Below, one piece after another: positions 1 through 10,109 of a DNA stretch of 58,205 bases; position 1 is the stretch's first letter, and the number at the start of each line of letters is the position of its first letter. The notes beneath the pieces were generated by a model, which had not been told where the DNA came from, made no database searches, and worked only from the letters and a program-made list of their open reading frames with translations. Origin of the DNA: Promethearchaeota archaeon (GTDB taxonomy: Archaea; Asgardarchaeota; Lokiarchaeia; Sigyniarchaeales; SOKP01). The translations under genes and the position numbers were made by a program. The DNA lies in NCBI GenBank assembly GCA_016926735.1, contig JAFGOA010000171.1:1-58205 (forward strand). The letters are read 5' to 3'.

Positions 1-46
1 AATTAAATATTTAATTTTTTAAATTAAAATAAAGTCGAATAAAAAA

Positions 47-781
47 ATGACTGAAATTAAACAGAACGCTATAGAATTAAATGATATTTCAAAATCCTAC
101 ATTACTGGTGAGATTAAAGTTATAGCTCTGGACAATATAAAATTAATTGTAAAAACAGGTGAAAAACTTGCTGTATTAGGGCCTTCTGGCTCTGGAAAAA
201 CTACGCTTCTTAACCTTCTTGGAGGAATTACAAATCCTGATTTGGAGAAAGGAAAACTTAGAATATTTCATGAGGAGATACAGAATTATAAATTAAAAGA
301 GTTAAATAATTATAGAAAAACTCGAATTGGATTTATATTTCAATTTTTTAATCTTTTTCCAACATTAACAGCTTTAGAAAATGTTATAATAGGATGTGAA
401 CTCCTCTTAGAGAAGAGAGAAAATTCAATTAATATTTATAAAATTGCAAAAGAATATCTGGAAAAGGTTGGTTTGGGGAAGAGATTAAATCATTATCCTT
501 CCCAACTTAGTGGCGGAGAACAACAAAGAGTCGCAATAGCAAGAGCTTTAGTAAAAATTCCTTTTATTGGTAAAAATTTTCTTCTTTTATTAGATGAACC
601 TACAGGAAATTTAGATTCAAATACAAGTAAGAAAATAATAACACTTATAGGAGATTTAAATGAAAAAGAAGGGATAACATGTATATTAGTAACTCATGAT
701 GAACCCTTGGCAAAACTTTTTGCTTCAAGAATTGTTCATTTGGAAAATGGTAAAATTATCAATGATAATGGTGATCTTTAA
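47..781 (+). CDS. ABC transporter ATP-binding protein, MacB/LolD/FtsE type
   Basis: Predicted ATPase that drives the adjacent FtsX-like permease at the inner face of the membrane. Seen: Walker A GPSGSGKT at residues 45-52, Q-loop near 98-100, signature LSGGEQQR at 154-161 and Walker B plus D-loop LLLLDEPTGNLD at 179-190, all intact. The 244-residue length is normal for this family, which typically moves lipids, lipoproteins, peptides or drugs, or acts mechanically on envelope proteins. The stop codon touches the TTG start of the permease, so the two form one translation-coupled unit. The substrate cannot be told from sequence. Confidence 0.93.
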   Translation: MTEIKQNAIELNDISKSYITGEIKVIALDNIKLIVKTGEKLAVLGPSGSGKTTLLNLLGGITNPDLEKGKLRIFHEEIQNYKLKELNNYRKTRIGFIFQFFNLFPTLTALENVIIGCELLLEKRENSINIYKIAKEYLEKVGLGKRLNHYPSQLSGGEQQRVAIARALVKIPFIGKNFLLLLDEPTGNLDSNTSKKIITLIGDLNEKEGITCILVTHDEPLAKLFASRIVHLENGKIINDNGDL

Positions 782-3283
782 TTGGATTTTTTATTAAAAA
801 AAGCATATCGAGATTTTAATAAATTAGGTTGGCGCAAATATCTAATTTTAGGTGTTATATCTTTATGCATTGGAGGAAGTCTTGCTATTAATTATACAAT
901 CTCCGCAAGTTTGCCCATGATAGACTCATATTTTAACAGTGCTAATCATGCAGACTATACTTATCAATTTAATGATAATTCTTGGATTAATTCGTCTCAG
1001 TTTAATGAAATTAAAAATATTCCTGAAATAGATAAATGTACTGGACGACTTATATGGTCTACTTCAATAAAATTAGCAGGACAACAAGATTGGAAGTATG
1101 TTTTATTAATTGGATTAAATAGTACTATTGATTCTCCAGAGGTTTATAAATATTTTATCAGATCAGGAGAAAATTTTAATCAAGGAAGTAATAACTTAAG
1201 TGCAGTAATAGACAATAGCTTTTTTGAAAAAAATCAGTTAGAATTAAATCAAATCTTAAATATTACTAGTTTAAATAATGCTTCTGTTCAGATTACGGGC
1301 ACGTTTAATTCACCAGAATTTTTACTTCCCGTAAGTAATCCAGAATTTATTCTACCCCTTGAAGGTTCAATGGGAATTATTTATTTACCTCAGAAAACAT
1401 TAAAAACCTATATCATTGATCATTATACATATTTGAACAATACAACTCCAGTTAATTATGATTCTCAAATCCTTTATCTCAATCTAATAGACTATAACAA
1501 TATTGCTTTAACATTTAAAGAAGATATTTCTTTAAAAAATGGAGATATAGCAGTCCAAGATTATATCAAAAATAATATGGGACTTGATATTTATGAAGCT
1601 AAGAATTTCTATGAATCGTTTCCATATAGTTATATAAAAGCTGATTTAGGCGAATCTAGTGAATTCATGTGGATTATTCAGATTTTTATTGCATTAACAG
1701 GTATTTTAGTTATATATGTTGTTTTTAATCGATATACGCATACACAAAAACAACAAACAGGCATTCTTGAAGCTTTAGGCTATTCAAAAAAGCAAATATA
1801 TCAATATTATTCAATTATTATGATAATTATTTATTCTATTTCCATACCAATTGGAATTATGATAGGATTTTCAATTGGATATATAATGATAAATGTATTG
1901 CTAACTGAAATGGCGAATATGCATTTTTTTGAATTTGGATTTCTTTTTTTACCAGAAGTTATGTACATAGGACTAATAACTGGAGGATTAATAATATTTT
2001 TAAGTGTATATCTTCCTGTGAGGAAAATTGCTAAAAAAGATACAAGTAAACTTATTTATCAAAAACTTGAACTTAAATATAAGAAAAAACAAAAAATACG
2101 ATTTAATAGAAATAATATTAAGAAAATTTCACAAAAATTACCTTTTAAAAATGCATTTAGGAATAAAAAAAGAATAGTATTCTCATTATTAGCAATTACA
2201 TTCTCACTATTAATTGTAACATCCACTCAATGTATGTTAGATAGTATGTTCTCAAATATCGATACTACATTTAATAACCCAAATGCTTCAGGGAATCCAC
2301 CTGTTGAGAATTGGGATTTGAATGTTCAATTTCAAGACAGTGTTAATAAATCATATTTTGATTCATTAGTTGATAAAATAGAGAATATTATAGGCATTCA
2401 AAATTCATTGGTATATACAAAAGGGATAGGAATAGCTGAAGGAAAAGAAAATAGGTCATTACTTATAATAGGGATGGATCTGAATAATAGCAATATTCAT
2501 AATTTTAAATGGAAAACTAAAATAAGAGAAGATATATACCCATTAGCAGATAATGAAATCATAATTTCTTCTGTCGAAGCTACTAAATTAGGTAAAAATA
2601 TAGGAGATATATTGATAATAAGAAATAGTACAGATCAAATTACATCATTAGAAATTGTAGGAATTCATAGAGATTTAACACTTATCACTTATATTTCAGA
2701 AACATTAGGTAAAATATTATTTCATTCCTCAATAAATCTAGTTGATGGAATATATTTGTCATTAGATTCAGGAGCAGATAAAGAAAATGTAAAAGAACAA
2801 ATTTATAACTTAGGGAATATAGAAGTTATTTTTGATTCTGAAGAAATGGGTAAAGCAAGCACAGATTATATTGAAAATTTTTTCTCAGTTTTCTATGTTC
2901 TTATCTATTATACTTTAGCTGTTGTCTTAATTATTCTAATATATAATTCTATAATGAATATTTATGATAAAAATTATGAATTTGGAATTTTACGATCTCT
3001 TGGATATTCAAAACGAAATATAGGAAAAATGATTTTTATTGAAAATTTAATACAAACTACAATCCCAATTATATTGACATTGATTTTTACCTATCCATTG
3101 TCATTTGAACTGATGTCTATTTATGAATCAAATTTTCCTTTGGATGTAAGTTTTGGACCATTGACTATTATATTTGCAATTATCCCCGCCTTACTAATGA
3201 GTATTTTAGGCTCTTTTATAGCCTTAAGAGTAGTATATAAGAAAACCCTTTATGAACAAGTACAAACAAGCTACGTAGGATAA
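782..3283 (+). CDS. FtsX-like ABC permease (MacB family)
   Basis: Membrane partner of the preceding ATPase. The 833 residues fit the duplicated FtsX layout: an N-terminal helix near 20-40, a large extracytoplasmic domain, three helices around 290-415, then a second helix-domain-three-helix unit from about 465 to the C terminus. Both units carry the cytoplasmic EALGYS or RSLGYS signature that follows the first core helix of FtsX domains. The start is TTG directly after the TAA of the ATPase gene, with GGTG at 771-774 inside the last ATPase codons as ribosome-binding site. Cargo is unknown. Confidence 0.9.
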   Translation: MDFLLKKAYRDFNKLGWRKYLILGVISLCIGGSLAINYTISASLPMIDSYFNSANHADYTYQFNDNSWINSSQFNEIKNIPEIDKCTGRLIWSTSIKLAGQQDWKYVLLIGLNSTIDSPEVYKYFIRSGENFNQGSNNLSAVIDNSFFEKNQLELNQILNITSLNNASVQITGTFNSPEFLLPVSNPEFILPLEGSMGIIYLPQKTLKTYIIDHYTYLNNTTPVNYDSQILYLNLIDYNNIALTFKEDISLKNGDIAVQDYIKNNMGLDIYEAKNFYESFPYSYIKADLGESSEFMWIIQIFIALTGILVIYVVFNRYTHTQKQQTGILEALGYSKKQIYQYYSIIMIIIYSISIPIGIMIGFSIGYIMINVLLTEMANMHFFEFGFLFLPEVMYIGLITGGLIIFLSVYLPVRKIAKKDTSKLIYQKLELKYKKKQKIRFNRNNIKKISQKLPFKNAFRNKKRIVFSLLAITFSLLIVTSTQCMLDSMFSNIDTTFNNPNASGNPPVENWDLNVQFQDSVNKSYFDSLVDKIENIIGIQNSLVYTKGIGIAEGKENRSLLIIGMDLNNSNIHNFKWKTKIREDIYPLADNEIIISSVEATKLGKNIGDILIIRNSTDQITSLEIVGIHRDLTLITYISETLGKILFHSSINLVDGIYLSLDSGADKENVKEQIYNLGNIEVIFDSEEMGKASTDYIENFFSVFYVLIYYTLAVVLIILIYNSIMNIYDKNYEFGILRSLGYSKRNIGKMIFIENLIQTTIPIILTLIFTYPLSFELMSIYESNFPLDVSFGPLTIIFAIIPALLMSILGSFIALRVVYKKTLYEQVQTSYVG

Positions 3284-3339
3284 TTAATTTCAATATATAT
3301 GAATCTACCTAAAATTTTTGTTCTTTAGAGTGTAATAGA

Positions 3340-3362
3340 TTCATATTCTCTTTTTTTTTTTG
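3340..3362 (+). terminator. T-rich tract after the ABC operon
   Basis: A run of eleven T bases preceded by CTC follows the permease gene, with no convincing hairpin. Archaeal RNA polymerase commonly terminates at such U-tracts, so this is a plausible terminator for the operon. The rest of the 3284-3574 gap is featureless A/T. Confidence 0.35.
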
Positions 3363-3574
3363 ATATAAAATTAGATTTTATAGAATTTAATTATTATCTA
3401 TACTGTTTTTGTATTCCTTAAATAGAAAAGTTAATAATTAGAATATATTTTGGAATTTTATTATCAATTTTCAATAAAATATTTTAAATCTTAAATAATT
3501 TTATTTAAAACTATTCTGTAAAACAATTAATAAAAAATAAGATAAAAATTTATGATTATAATGTTCGAAATATC

Positions 3575-4639
3575 TTAACATTTAAGATGAGCAGGTATTT
3601 TCTTCATAATATTTTTTATATTGTCTGTAATAAATAAATTACCTATTAATGTTTTTAATTCATCAAAATTTTCATTTATTTTAATTTTGTCACTTAAAAC
3701 GGATAATCTAGCAAGAGATTCTTTTATATCAATTGGAAGTGGTGAAGCATCTGAAGTACCAAATGCATTAACAAGAGAACTCATAATTTTATCATAATCC
3801 ATTTTAGAAATTTTATTATCGAGCATATTTATTACAGTATGATGTAATATCTTTTGAAATTCTAATTCAGAATGTATATAGTGCATTTTTGTACTAATTT
3901 GTTGATACATATTTATTAATTTTGGATGCATAATTTTATCACTCACTTGAAGAATATAATCGGAATTATTCTCCATTCTGTTAATATTTGACTTTATTTT
4001 TTTATATAGGTTAAACCAGTCATCTGAATTTAAATTATCTTTCTTATAAATGTCTATTAATTTGATGATATCATCATAAATCAATGCTATTTCTTTATCA
4101 AGTAAAATTTTCTCCGTGACAAAAGCTCCACTAAGTCCTAATGTCATCATTTGGATTTTTCCAATTTGTAATCTAGACATCATTTTATATTTTAAAATTG
4201 GAGGAATGCTTTTAAATCCTAAATTTTCTCCGCAATTAATACATGGACCAATATTAGCTAGTAATTCAAAATTATCTTTTCCACATGTGTGAATTTCTGG
4301 AATTTTTTCATTAAATAATCTTTTAAATCCACATTCATAGCATTCCCAGCAATCACAATTAACACATAAAAAAAATTTTGTTTCTATTTTAGATTTTCCA
4401 CATACAGCACATTTTTCATATGTTGTCACTTGTTTTGAATCAAATTCATCAAGTGCATCTATTTTAGATTCATCAAAAACACCAATCCGATAATTTTTAT
4501 TATTACCTTGAGGATTAAGTGTTGCAAGATCTTTATATCCTTTATTTTTTAATTTTTGAACTATTTTATTTGCTTGTTCTTGAGTATTTGCTGTTTTTAA
4601 TATTTTAATCCAAGGCTCTATTGGTAACATAAATATCAT
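3575..4639 (-). CDS. SPOR-like plus multi-cysteine zinc-finger protein
   Basis: I do not recognise this 354-residue protein as a whole. Residues about 9-55 look like a SPOR-type alpha/beta repeat (a WIKILKTA strand, an amphipathic helix, then a short strand), a fold that often binds glycan strands. Residues 77-136 hold many cysteines (77, 80, 92, 95, 97, 100, 103, 119, 133, 136) in CxxC pairs and should bind two or more zinc ions, in a RING- or B-box-like arrangement. The remaining 200 residues look helical. A second ATG lies three codons inside (MLPIEP) and could be the start. No membrane segment is obvious. Confidence 0.7.
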   Translation of the reverse strand: MIFMLPIEPWIKILKTANTQEQANKIVQKLKNKGYKDLATLNPQGNNKNYRIGVFDESKIDALDEFDSKQVTTYEKCAVCGKSKIETKFFLCVNCDCWECYECGFKRLFNEKIPEIHTCGKDNFELLANIGPCINCGENLGFKSIPPILKYKMMSRLQIGKIQMMTLGLSGAFVTEKILLDKEIALIYDDIIKLIDIYKKDNLNSDDWFNLYKKIKSNINRMENNSDYILQVSDKIMHPKLINMYQQISTKMHYIHSELEFQKILHHTVINMLDNKISKMDYDKIMSSLVNAFGTSDASPLPIDIKESLARLSVLSDKIKINENFDELKTLIGNLFITDNIKNIMKKIPAHLKC

Positions 4640-4877
4640 ATTTAATTTTGTGTTATAAATTTTAAGGTATATTTTTTTGACTAAAAAAAATTATATCAGG
4701 ATAAAAATAAGTAATAAACTTTGGAATTTTATTATTAAAATTCAAAAAAATTTTGTATAAATAATTTAAAGGTTATATGAAAATGATATCAACTAAGATT
4801 GTAAAAATCTCGTTGTTGCTATAAAAATTATACCTTAAAACTTATATAAAGATATTTAACTATTCTAAATAGCAAAA

Positions 4878-7184
4878 ATGAAAAAATCAAAATCAATTCT
4901 ATTTCTTCTTTTTTTATTTAATATTATTTTTTTATCCTCAAATATAAGCATACTTAATTATTCAAATAATCGAAATATTTCAATATCGATGATAAATCTT
5001 CCTGATAATAATCCAAATAAGAATTGGAATAATGGATCAAGTAATTCTCCCGATATTGTTATAGATAATAATAATGAAATACATATGGTTTGGTCTGATA
5101 ATACAGAGGGCATTTGGGGTGATGATTATGAAATTATGTATGAAAAGATTGAAGATCAATCCAGTGGGAAAAACACAAGAATTATCTCCGATGGATATCA
5201 AGGAGGGTATTTCAATTGGGGTAATAGTTCCGCTCCTGAAATAGAAATAGATCATAATGGTAAATTTCATGTAGTTTGGATGGATAATTCTGAAGGAATA
5301 TGGACCAATGGACCTTATGATTATGAAATTATGTATGCATCATCTGAAGATGGTATTTTATGGTCAAATGCTACAGTTATTTCAGATGGATTCAATGGAA
5401 TATATTGGAATAATGATGGCAGTTTAAGTCCAGATATTGCTATAGACTCTAATAATAAGATCCATGTAGTATGGAATGATTGGACGGAAGGTCCATGGGG
5501 TACTGATTCTGAAATAATGTATGCATCGTCTTCAGATGGAGTCACATGGTCAAATATTACTATAACATCTGACGGATTTAATGGAACCTATTGGAACAAT
5601 GGATTGAGTTCACAACCATCAATAGTTATCGATAATTCTGATATGATTCATATTGTATGGGATGATGATACACATGGAATATGGGGAGATGATTATGAAA
5701 TTATGTATGCATCATCTGAAGATGGTATTTTATGGTCAAATGCTACAGTTATATCTGATGATGAGACTTATTGGAATAATGGAAATAGTATAAATCCAGC
5801 TATAACCACAGATGTTAATGAAAATATTCATGTAGTATGGCAAGATAATACTGAGGGGGTATGGGATACTGATTCTAAAATAATGTATTGTAGTTTCATA
5901 CAAAGTATAGGATGGTCAAATGCTACTGTGATATCAGATGGATATGGGGGATATTATTGGAATAATGGTACTAGTGAATATCCTTCGATAGCTATTGATG
6001 AGTATAATATAATACATGTAGTATGGTCTGATGATACTGATGGAATATGGGGAAATGATAAAGAAATCATGTATACATCATCTTTAAATGGAGTCACATG
6101 GTTAAATGCTACAGTTATTTCAGAGGAATTTAATAGTGTTTATTGGAATAATGGTGATAGTAAAAATCCCTCGATTGCTATTGATGATTCTAATATGATA
6201 CATGTAGTTTGGTCTGATGATACTGATGGAAAATGGGGAAATGATAAAGAAATCATGTATACATCATCTTTAGAGGGTATAATTTGGTCTAATATTAGTA
6301 TTTTATCTGATCAGCTTGTTTCTATTAATACTCAAGCAATTTATGAATTATATTTTATATTTAATTTAATCATTTCCTTGATACTTCTTGGATGTATATT
6401 TATTCTATCTTTGCTAAAAAAGTTATCAAGAAAAAACAATAAGTCGATTTATTACACAGAAATTCTCGATATTTCCTCTATTCTTATTTCAAGTACACTA
6501 GCAATACCACAAATTTATCAAATCAATTATAATTCATCTATAATCTTTGATAAAACACCAATAGATCTCTTTATTTTTTTATTTCCTTATATTATACTCT
6601 TATTATCTATTATAATAATACTGATTTCTATAATCTCATTAGTTATTTCATTAGATGAATATTATTCTTATATTAGAAGAAAGACTAATCAATATAAAAA
6701 ACATCCAAAACTGAATTTTGATGATATTTTTAAAAATAAAAATAGAGAGAAAATAATTAAGCTGATTCTATCAGAACCAGGAATTCATCATAATGATTTA
6801 CGCAGACGATGTGATTTATATCCTAATCAAATAAATTGGCATTTAAATATCTTATTAGAATATGGTATAATTAAAAAGGATAAAATAAATAATTATACAA
6901 TTTTCTATCCAAATATTCAAGAAGTATCTTCAAAAATAATAACAAAAAAATTAATTAAATCTAAAACCACCCTTGATATACTAAATTTGATTGAAGAACA
7001 ACCAGGAATAAAACCTTCTTCTTTAGGAAGAGATCTGGAATTAAAAAAAACTACCATCTCCTATCATATCAATAAATTAAAAAGAAAAAATATAATAAAA
7101 ACGATTAGAGAAGGAAGGGAATTAAAATTATTTACTTTGGAAAATTGTTCAAAAAATGAACCACAAATGTTTTTATATGACTAA
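4878..7184 (+). CDS. Membrane-anchored seven-bladed BNR propeller with C-terminal tandem winged-helix domains
   Basis: Probable one-protein transmembrane transcription sensor. Residues 1-25 form a signal sequence. Residues about 45-480 hold seven repeats of 60-66 residues, each with a YWNNG start, an IHVVWxD strand and an Asp-box (SxDGxxWSN), as in sialidase/BNR propellers. Hydrophobic segments follow near 488-512, 529-547 and 561-592. Residues about 621-677 and 696-755 are two winged-helix domains of ArsR/MarR style (LSEPGIHHNDLRRR; EEQPGIKPSSLGRD). This topology puts the propeller outside and the DNA-binding part inside. It lies 57 bp before a paralogous surface protein, its likely partner or target. 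The ligand is unknown. Confidence 0.85.
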   Translation: MKKSKSILFLLFLFNIIFLSSNISILNYSNNRNISISMINLPDNNPNKNWNNGSSNSPDIVIDNNNEIHMVWSDNTEGIWGDDYEIMYEKIEDQSSGKNTRIISDGYQGGYFNWGNSSAPEIEIDHNGKFHVVWMDNSEGIWTNGPYDYEIMYASSEDGILWSNATVISDGFNGIYWNNDGSLSPDIAIDSNNKIHVVWNDWTEGPWGTDSEIMYASSSDGVTWSNITITSDGFNGTYWNNGLSSQPSIVIDNSDMIHIVWDDDTHGIWGDDYEIMYASSEDGILWSNATVISDDETYWNNGNSINPAITTDVNENIHVVWQDNTEGVWDTDSKIMYCSFIQSIGWSNATVISDGYGGYYWNNGTSEYPSIAIDEYNIIHVVWSDDTDGIWGNDKEIMYTSSLNGVTWLNATVISEEFNSVYWNNGDSKNPSIAIDDSNMIHVVWSDDTDGKWGNDKEIMYTSSLEGIIWSNISILSDQLVSINTQAIYELYFIFNLIISLILLGCIFILSLLKKLSRKNNKSIYYTEILDISSILISSTLAIPQIYQINYNSSIIFDKTPIDLFIFLFPYIILLLSIIIILISIISLVISLDEYYSYIRRKTNQYKKHPKLNFDDIFKNKNREKIIKLILSEPGIHHNDLRRRCDLYPNQINWHLNILLEYGIIKKDKINNYTIFYPNIQEVSSKIITKKLIKSKTTLDILNLIEEQPGIKPSSLGRDLELKKTTISYHINKLKRKNIIKTIREGRELKLFTLENCSKNEPQMFLYD

Positions 7185-7241
7185 CTTTGGTTTAATTAAT
7201 AATTTTTGAATTAGTAAAAAAGAAAAAAAGAAATAACAAAA

Positions 7242-9593
7242 ATGAAGAAATCTAAAAACATAATCTATTCTATTATATTGTTAACCATTATTGTAATAAA
7301 TATCATTAATTTAATTGGATTTTGTAATAATTCAATTTCTAATGAAGAAACACAAAATACTTTTGAGAAAAAAATAAGTTCAATTGAAGTTTCTCCCTTT
7401 ACTGTAATATCTGATGGATATTTAGATTTATATTGGAATGAATATGAATGTGAAAATCCATCAATTATAATGGATAGCACAGGTAAATTTCATTCAGTAT
7501 GGGACTGCAGTATATATATTAACGAACAATATCAGCATGAAATATTGTATGCATCTTCTGATGATGGAATTTCATGGTCTAATATTACAATTGTCTCTAA
7601 TGATTATACTAATTGGAACAGTGGATGGAGTGAATACCCAGATATTGCTGTTGATTCTAATGATAAAATTCATATTGTATGGGATGATGATACAGATGGG
7701 GCATGGGGTACTGATTCTGAAATAATGTATGTTTCTAATGATGGTTCAGGATGGTCAAATGCTACTATAATATCAGATGGATATAGTGGATATTATTGGA
7801 ATAATGGTGACAGTGTTGTTCCAAAAATTGTTATAGATTCCAATGATAAAATTCATGTTATATGGCAAGATGATACAGAAGGAATATGGGGTGGTGGATA
7901 TCATACAGACATTGAATTAATGGATGTATCCTCAGTAGATGGATTTACATGGTCAAATGCTACTGTTATTTCAGATGGATATAGTGGATTTTACTGGAAA
8001 ACAGGGATAATTCGTCATTATGCAATTACATTAGATAATAATAATAATAATATCTATGTTATATGGACTCATTCAGATAGCATAGGTGATTCAACAACTA
8101 CGGATATGTTTGTAACTTATAAGGAGAGTATTGGATGGTCAAATGTAACTCTATTATCTACTGTGGGTATTCAAACATCTTATAGTAGAATTTCTAATCC
8201 CGATATTGTAGCGGATAATGAGGGAATTATTCATATAGTAACAAATCAATTTTCTGGTGGTAACAATCTATTATGTTATATCTCTTATTCAGAAGCACAA
8301 GGATGGAGTGACCCTAAGGTAATTCCAACGGATTTACACGATCCATGGTCTTATGATGATCTTCATATTAAACAATCAATAGATGTTGATTCTTATGGGA
8401 CAATACATATTGTTTATGTAGATGTATATTTACAAATATCTGGTGGCCATACTAGCAGATATGTTAATTATCTTGCTTATAATAATAATTCTGGTCTTCT
8501 TGAAAATGAGGCAGTATCAAATTCTTTTTTTGATATGAATGATGCATATCTTGATCCATCTATTGAGGTCAATTCAGATGGTTCTGCATATGTTGTATGG
8601 ATTGATCCTACGATTGGTCCTTGGACTGGTCAATATAATGAAAAAGAAGTATTTTTTTCTTCAATATATCACAACCCCAATTTGGATAATCCTGAAGATA
8701 TAACATATGAACAAGATATGACAGGGTATTCAATAACTTGGACTCCTACAGGTGTTAATCCACATAATTATACTATTAAAAATGGAGAAAATATTATTCA
8801 ATCAGGTAATTGGACTAATGATATTCCTATTGATATTGATGTTGACGGATTAAGTTATGGTTTATATACATATACAATTAATGTTACAAATAAACAAGGG
8901 AGATATTTTACAGATTCTGTAAATGTAAATGTTTTAGAACCTCTTAACCCAGAAATATCTGAACCTTTAGATCTTACATTTGAAGAAGGTGAAACTGATC
9001 GTTCTATCTTTTGGACAGCAACAGATCTAAATGCAAATAATTATACAATATCAAATAGTACACATTTTATTCAGACAGGAGATTGGACTTCTGGAACCCC
9101 TATTGAATTGAAATTAGGATCAATAAAACAAGGAATACATAATTATGAAATTGAAATTTTTGACAAAGGAAGTCATTCATCAATAGATTCTGTAGTGGTA
9201 GATGTATCACCTCCATTAAAACCTGATTTAACTCAGCCAGAGAATATTACATATGTTCAAAATAGTATAGGTAATAGCATTTCATGGACAGGATTTGACC
9301 TCTTCCCAGATGATTATATAATCACCAGAAATGCATCATATGCAGATAGTGGAAATTGGGATTCAGAACACCCTATTATTCTAGAGATAGATGGGTTACC
9401 TGAAGGATTATATATCTATGAAATATCTATCTATGATAGAGCTAGACATGTAGAGACAAATTCTGTATGGGTCTTAGTTACTCCTGATAATCAAGAAGGA
9501 AAGGGAATATCTCTTGGTTATTCGGCTATAATAATCAGTATAATAAGCATTATTGGAATTGTGTATTATACTAAGAGAAAACTTATTAAATAA
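7242..9593 (+). CDS. Cell-surface BNR propeller protein with three beta-sandwich repeats and a C-terminal anchor
   Basis: Paralogue of the preceding gene in its propeller half, without the DNA-binding part. A signal peptide spans residues 1-26. Seven propeller-like units span about 45-480; the first three are clear (YWNxG, Asp-box SSDDGISW) and the last four are diverged. Three related domains of about 92 residues follow from about 480, 570 and 662, each with an NYTI or DYII strand, a GNW/GDW turn and a YTINV-type last strand, like Ig/PKD-type surface domains. One membrane helix (about 755-776) and a basic tail end the protein, the usual archaeal surface anchor. Probably made together with the upstream sensor. 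Confidence 0.85.
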   Translation: MKKSKNIIYSIILLTIIVINIINLIGFCNNSISNEETQNTFEKKISSIEVSPFTVISDGYLDLYWNEYECENPSIIMDSTGKFHSVWDCSIYINEQYQHEILYASSDDGISWSNITIVSNDYTNWNSGWSEYPDIAVDSNDKIHIVWDDDTDGAWGTDSEIMYVSNDGSGWSNATIISDGYSGYYWNNGDSVVPKIVIDSNDKIHVIWQDDTEGIWGGGYHTDIELMDVSSVDGFTWSNATVISDGYSGFYWKTGIIRHYAITLDNNNNNIYVIWTHSDSIGDSTTTDMFVTYKESIGWSNVTLLSTVGIQTSYSRISNPDIVADNEGIIHIVTNQFSGGNNLLCYISYSEAQGWSDPKVIPTDLHDPWSYDDLHIKQSIDVDSYGTIHIVYVDVYLQISGGHTSRYVNYLAYNNNSGLLENEAVSNSFFDMNDAYLDPSIEVNSDGSAYVVWIDPTIGPWTGQYNEKEVFFSSIYHNPNLDNPEDITYEQDMTGYSITWTPTGVNPHNYTIKNGENIIQSGNWTNDIPIDIDVDGLSYGLYTYTINVTNKQGRYFTDSVNVNVLEPLNPEISEPLDLTFEEGETDRSIFWTATDLNANNYTISNSTHFIQTGDWTSGTPIELKLGSIKQGIHNYEIEIFDKGSHSSIDSVVVDVSPPLKPDLTQPENITYVQNSIGNSISWTGFDLFPDDYIITRNASYADSGNWDSEHPIILEIDGLPEGLYIYEISIYDRARHVETNSVWVLVTPDNQEGKGISLGYSAIIISIISIIGIVYYTKRKLIK

Positions 9594-9901
9594 TTTTTAT
9601 TCTTATTTTTACATTTTAAATATATTAGGGCAATTTTAATTACATTATTAGATTTAATAAGAATTTGAAAAATTATGTTTGAATTTAGATTAGAATTAAT
9701 TTGTATGACTCTCCTTGTATCATTTCTTTGTTTAGTAGTTTCAAATAGTCTGCAAATAGAACTTAAATAAACTAATTTACTTTCTTCAGATAGAATTGGC
9801 AATTCTATGTGATAATAGACTTCTATATTATTTTCCTTATTTTTATGTCTGAGAAAATATCTTTTTAATGCTAAAATTCTATTTTTATCATATATATTCA
9901 A
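9566..9901 (-). CDS. Uncertain 111-residue ORF, possibly a gene fragment
   Basis: The first 65 codons read like real protein (charged, with YYHIELPILSEESKLVY), but the last 45 are basic and low in complexity, and the 3' end overlaps the 3' end of the convergent surface-protein gene by 28 bp. This fits either a small unknown protein or a truncated gene that runs into its neighbour. No domain is recognised and no clear ribosome-binding site precedes the ATG. Confidence 0.3.
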   Translation of the reverse strand: MNIYDKNRILALKRYFLRHKNKENNIEVYYHIELPILSEESKLVYLSSICRLFETTKQRNDTRRVIQINSNLNSNIIFQILIKSNNVIKIALIYLKCKNKNKNYLISFLLV

Positions 9902-10016
9902 TATTTTATGATCTTGGATAATATTTAAAAATTTTTATTAAATTTCAATAATATATTTTGGAAATTTACGAGAAATTGTAACGATTTATGAATAATTTAA
10001 AGGTTGAAAAGTAAAG

Positions 10017-10025
10017 CTTTATATT
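10017..10025 (+). promoter_or_regulatory. TATA-like box of the PadR gene
   Basis: TTTATATTT fits an archaeal TATA element. Transcription would begin about 25 bp downstream, near 10045, within the tandem palindrome at 10041-10071, so a protein bound there should block initiation. Confidence 0.45.
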
Positions 10026-10040
10026 TACGAAAAAATAATA

Positions 10041-10071
10041 TACCAGTGACTGGTAGTTCCAGTGACTGGTA
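10041..10071. promoter_or_regulatory. Tandem palindromic operator, two copies 18 bp apart
   Basis: TACCAGTGACTGGTA at 10041-10055 is an exact inverted repeat with 7-base arms around a central G. Its core CCAGTGACTGG recurs at 10059-10069 inside TTCCAGTGACTGGTA. The 18-bp spacing places two protein dimers nearly on one DNA face. The site lies at the expected transcription start of the PadR gene, so autorepression by that regulator is the simplest reading (inference). Confidence 0.75.
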
Positions 10072-10109
10072 TTTGATATTCAAATAAAATAAATCAAAGT
10101 TGATATAAA

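Noticed and set aside
5037-5545. Minus-strand ORFs inside the propeller gene
   Set aside because: Antisense shadows of the repeat-rich coding strand without independent features.
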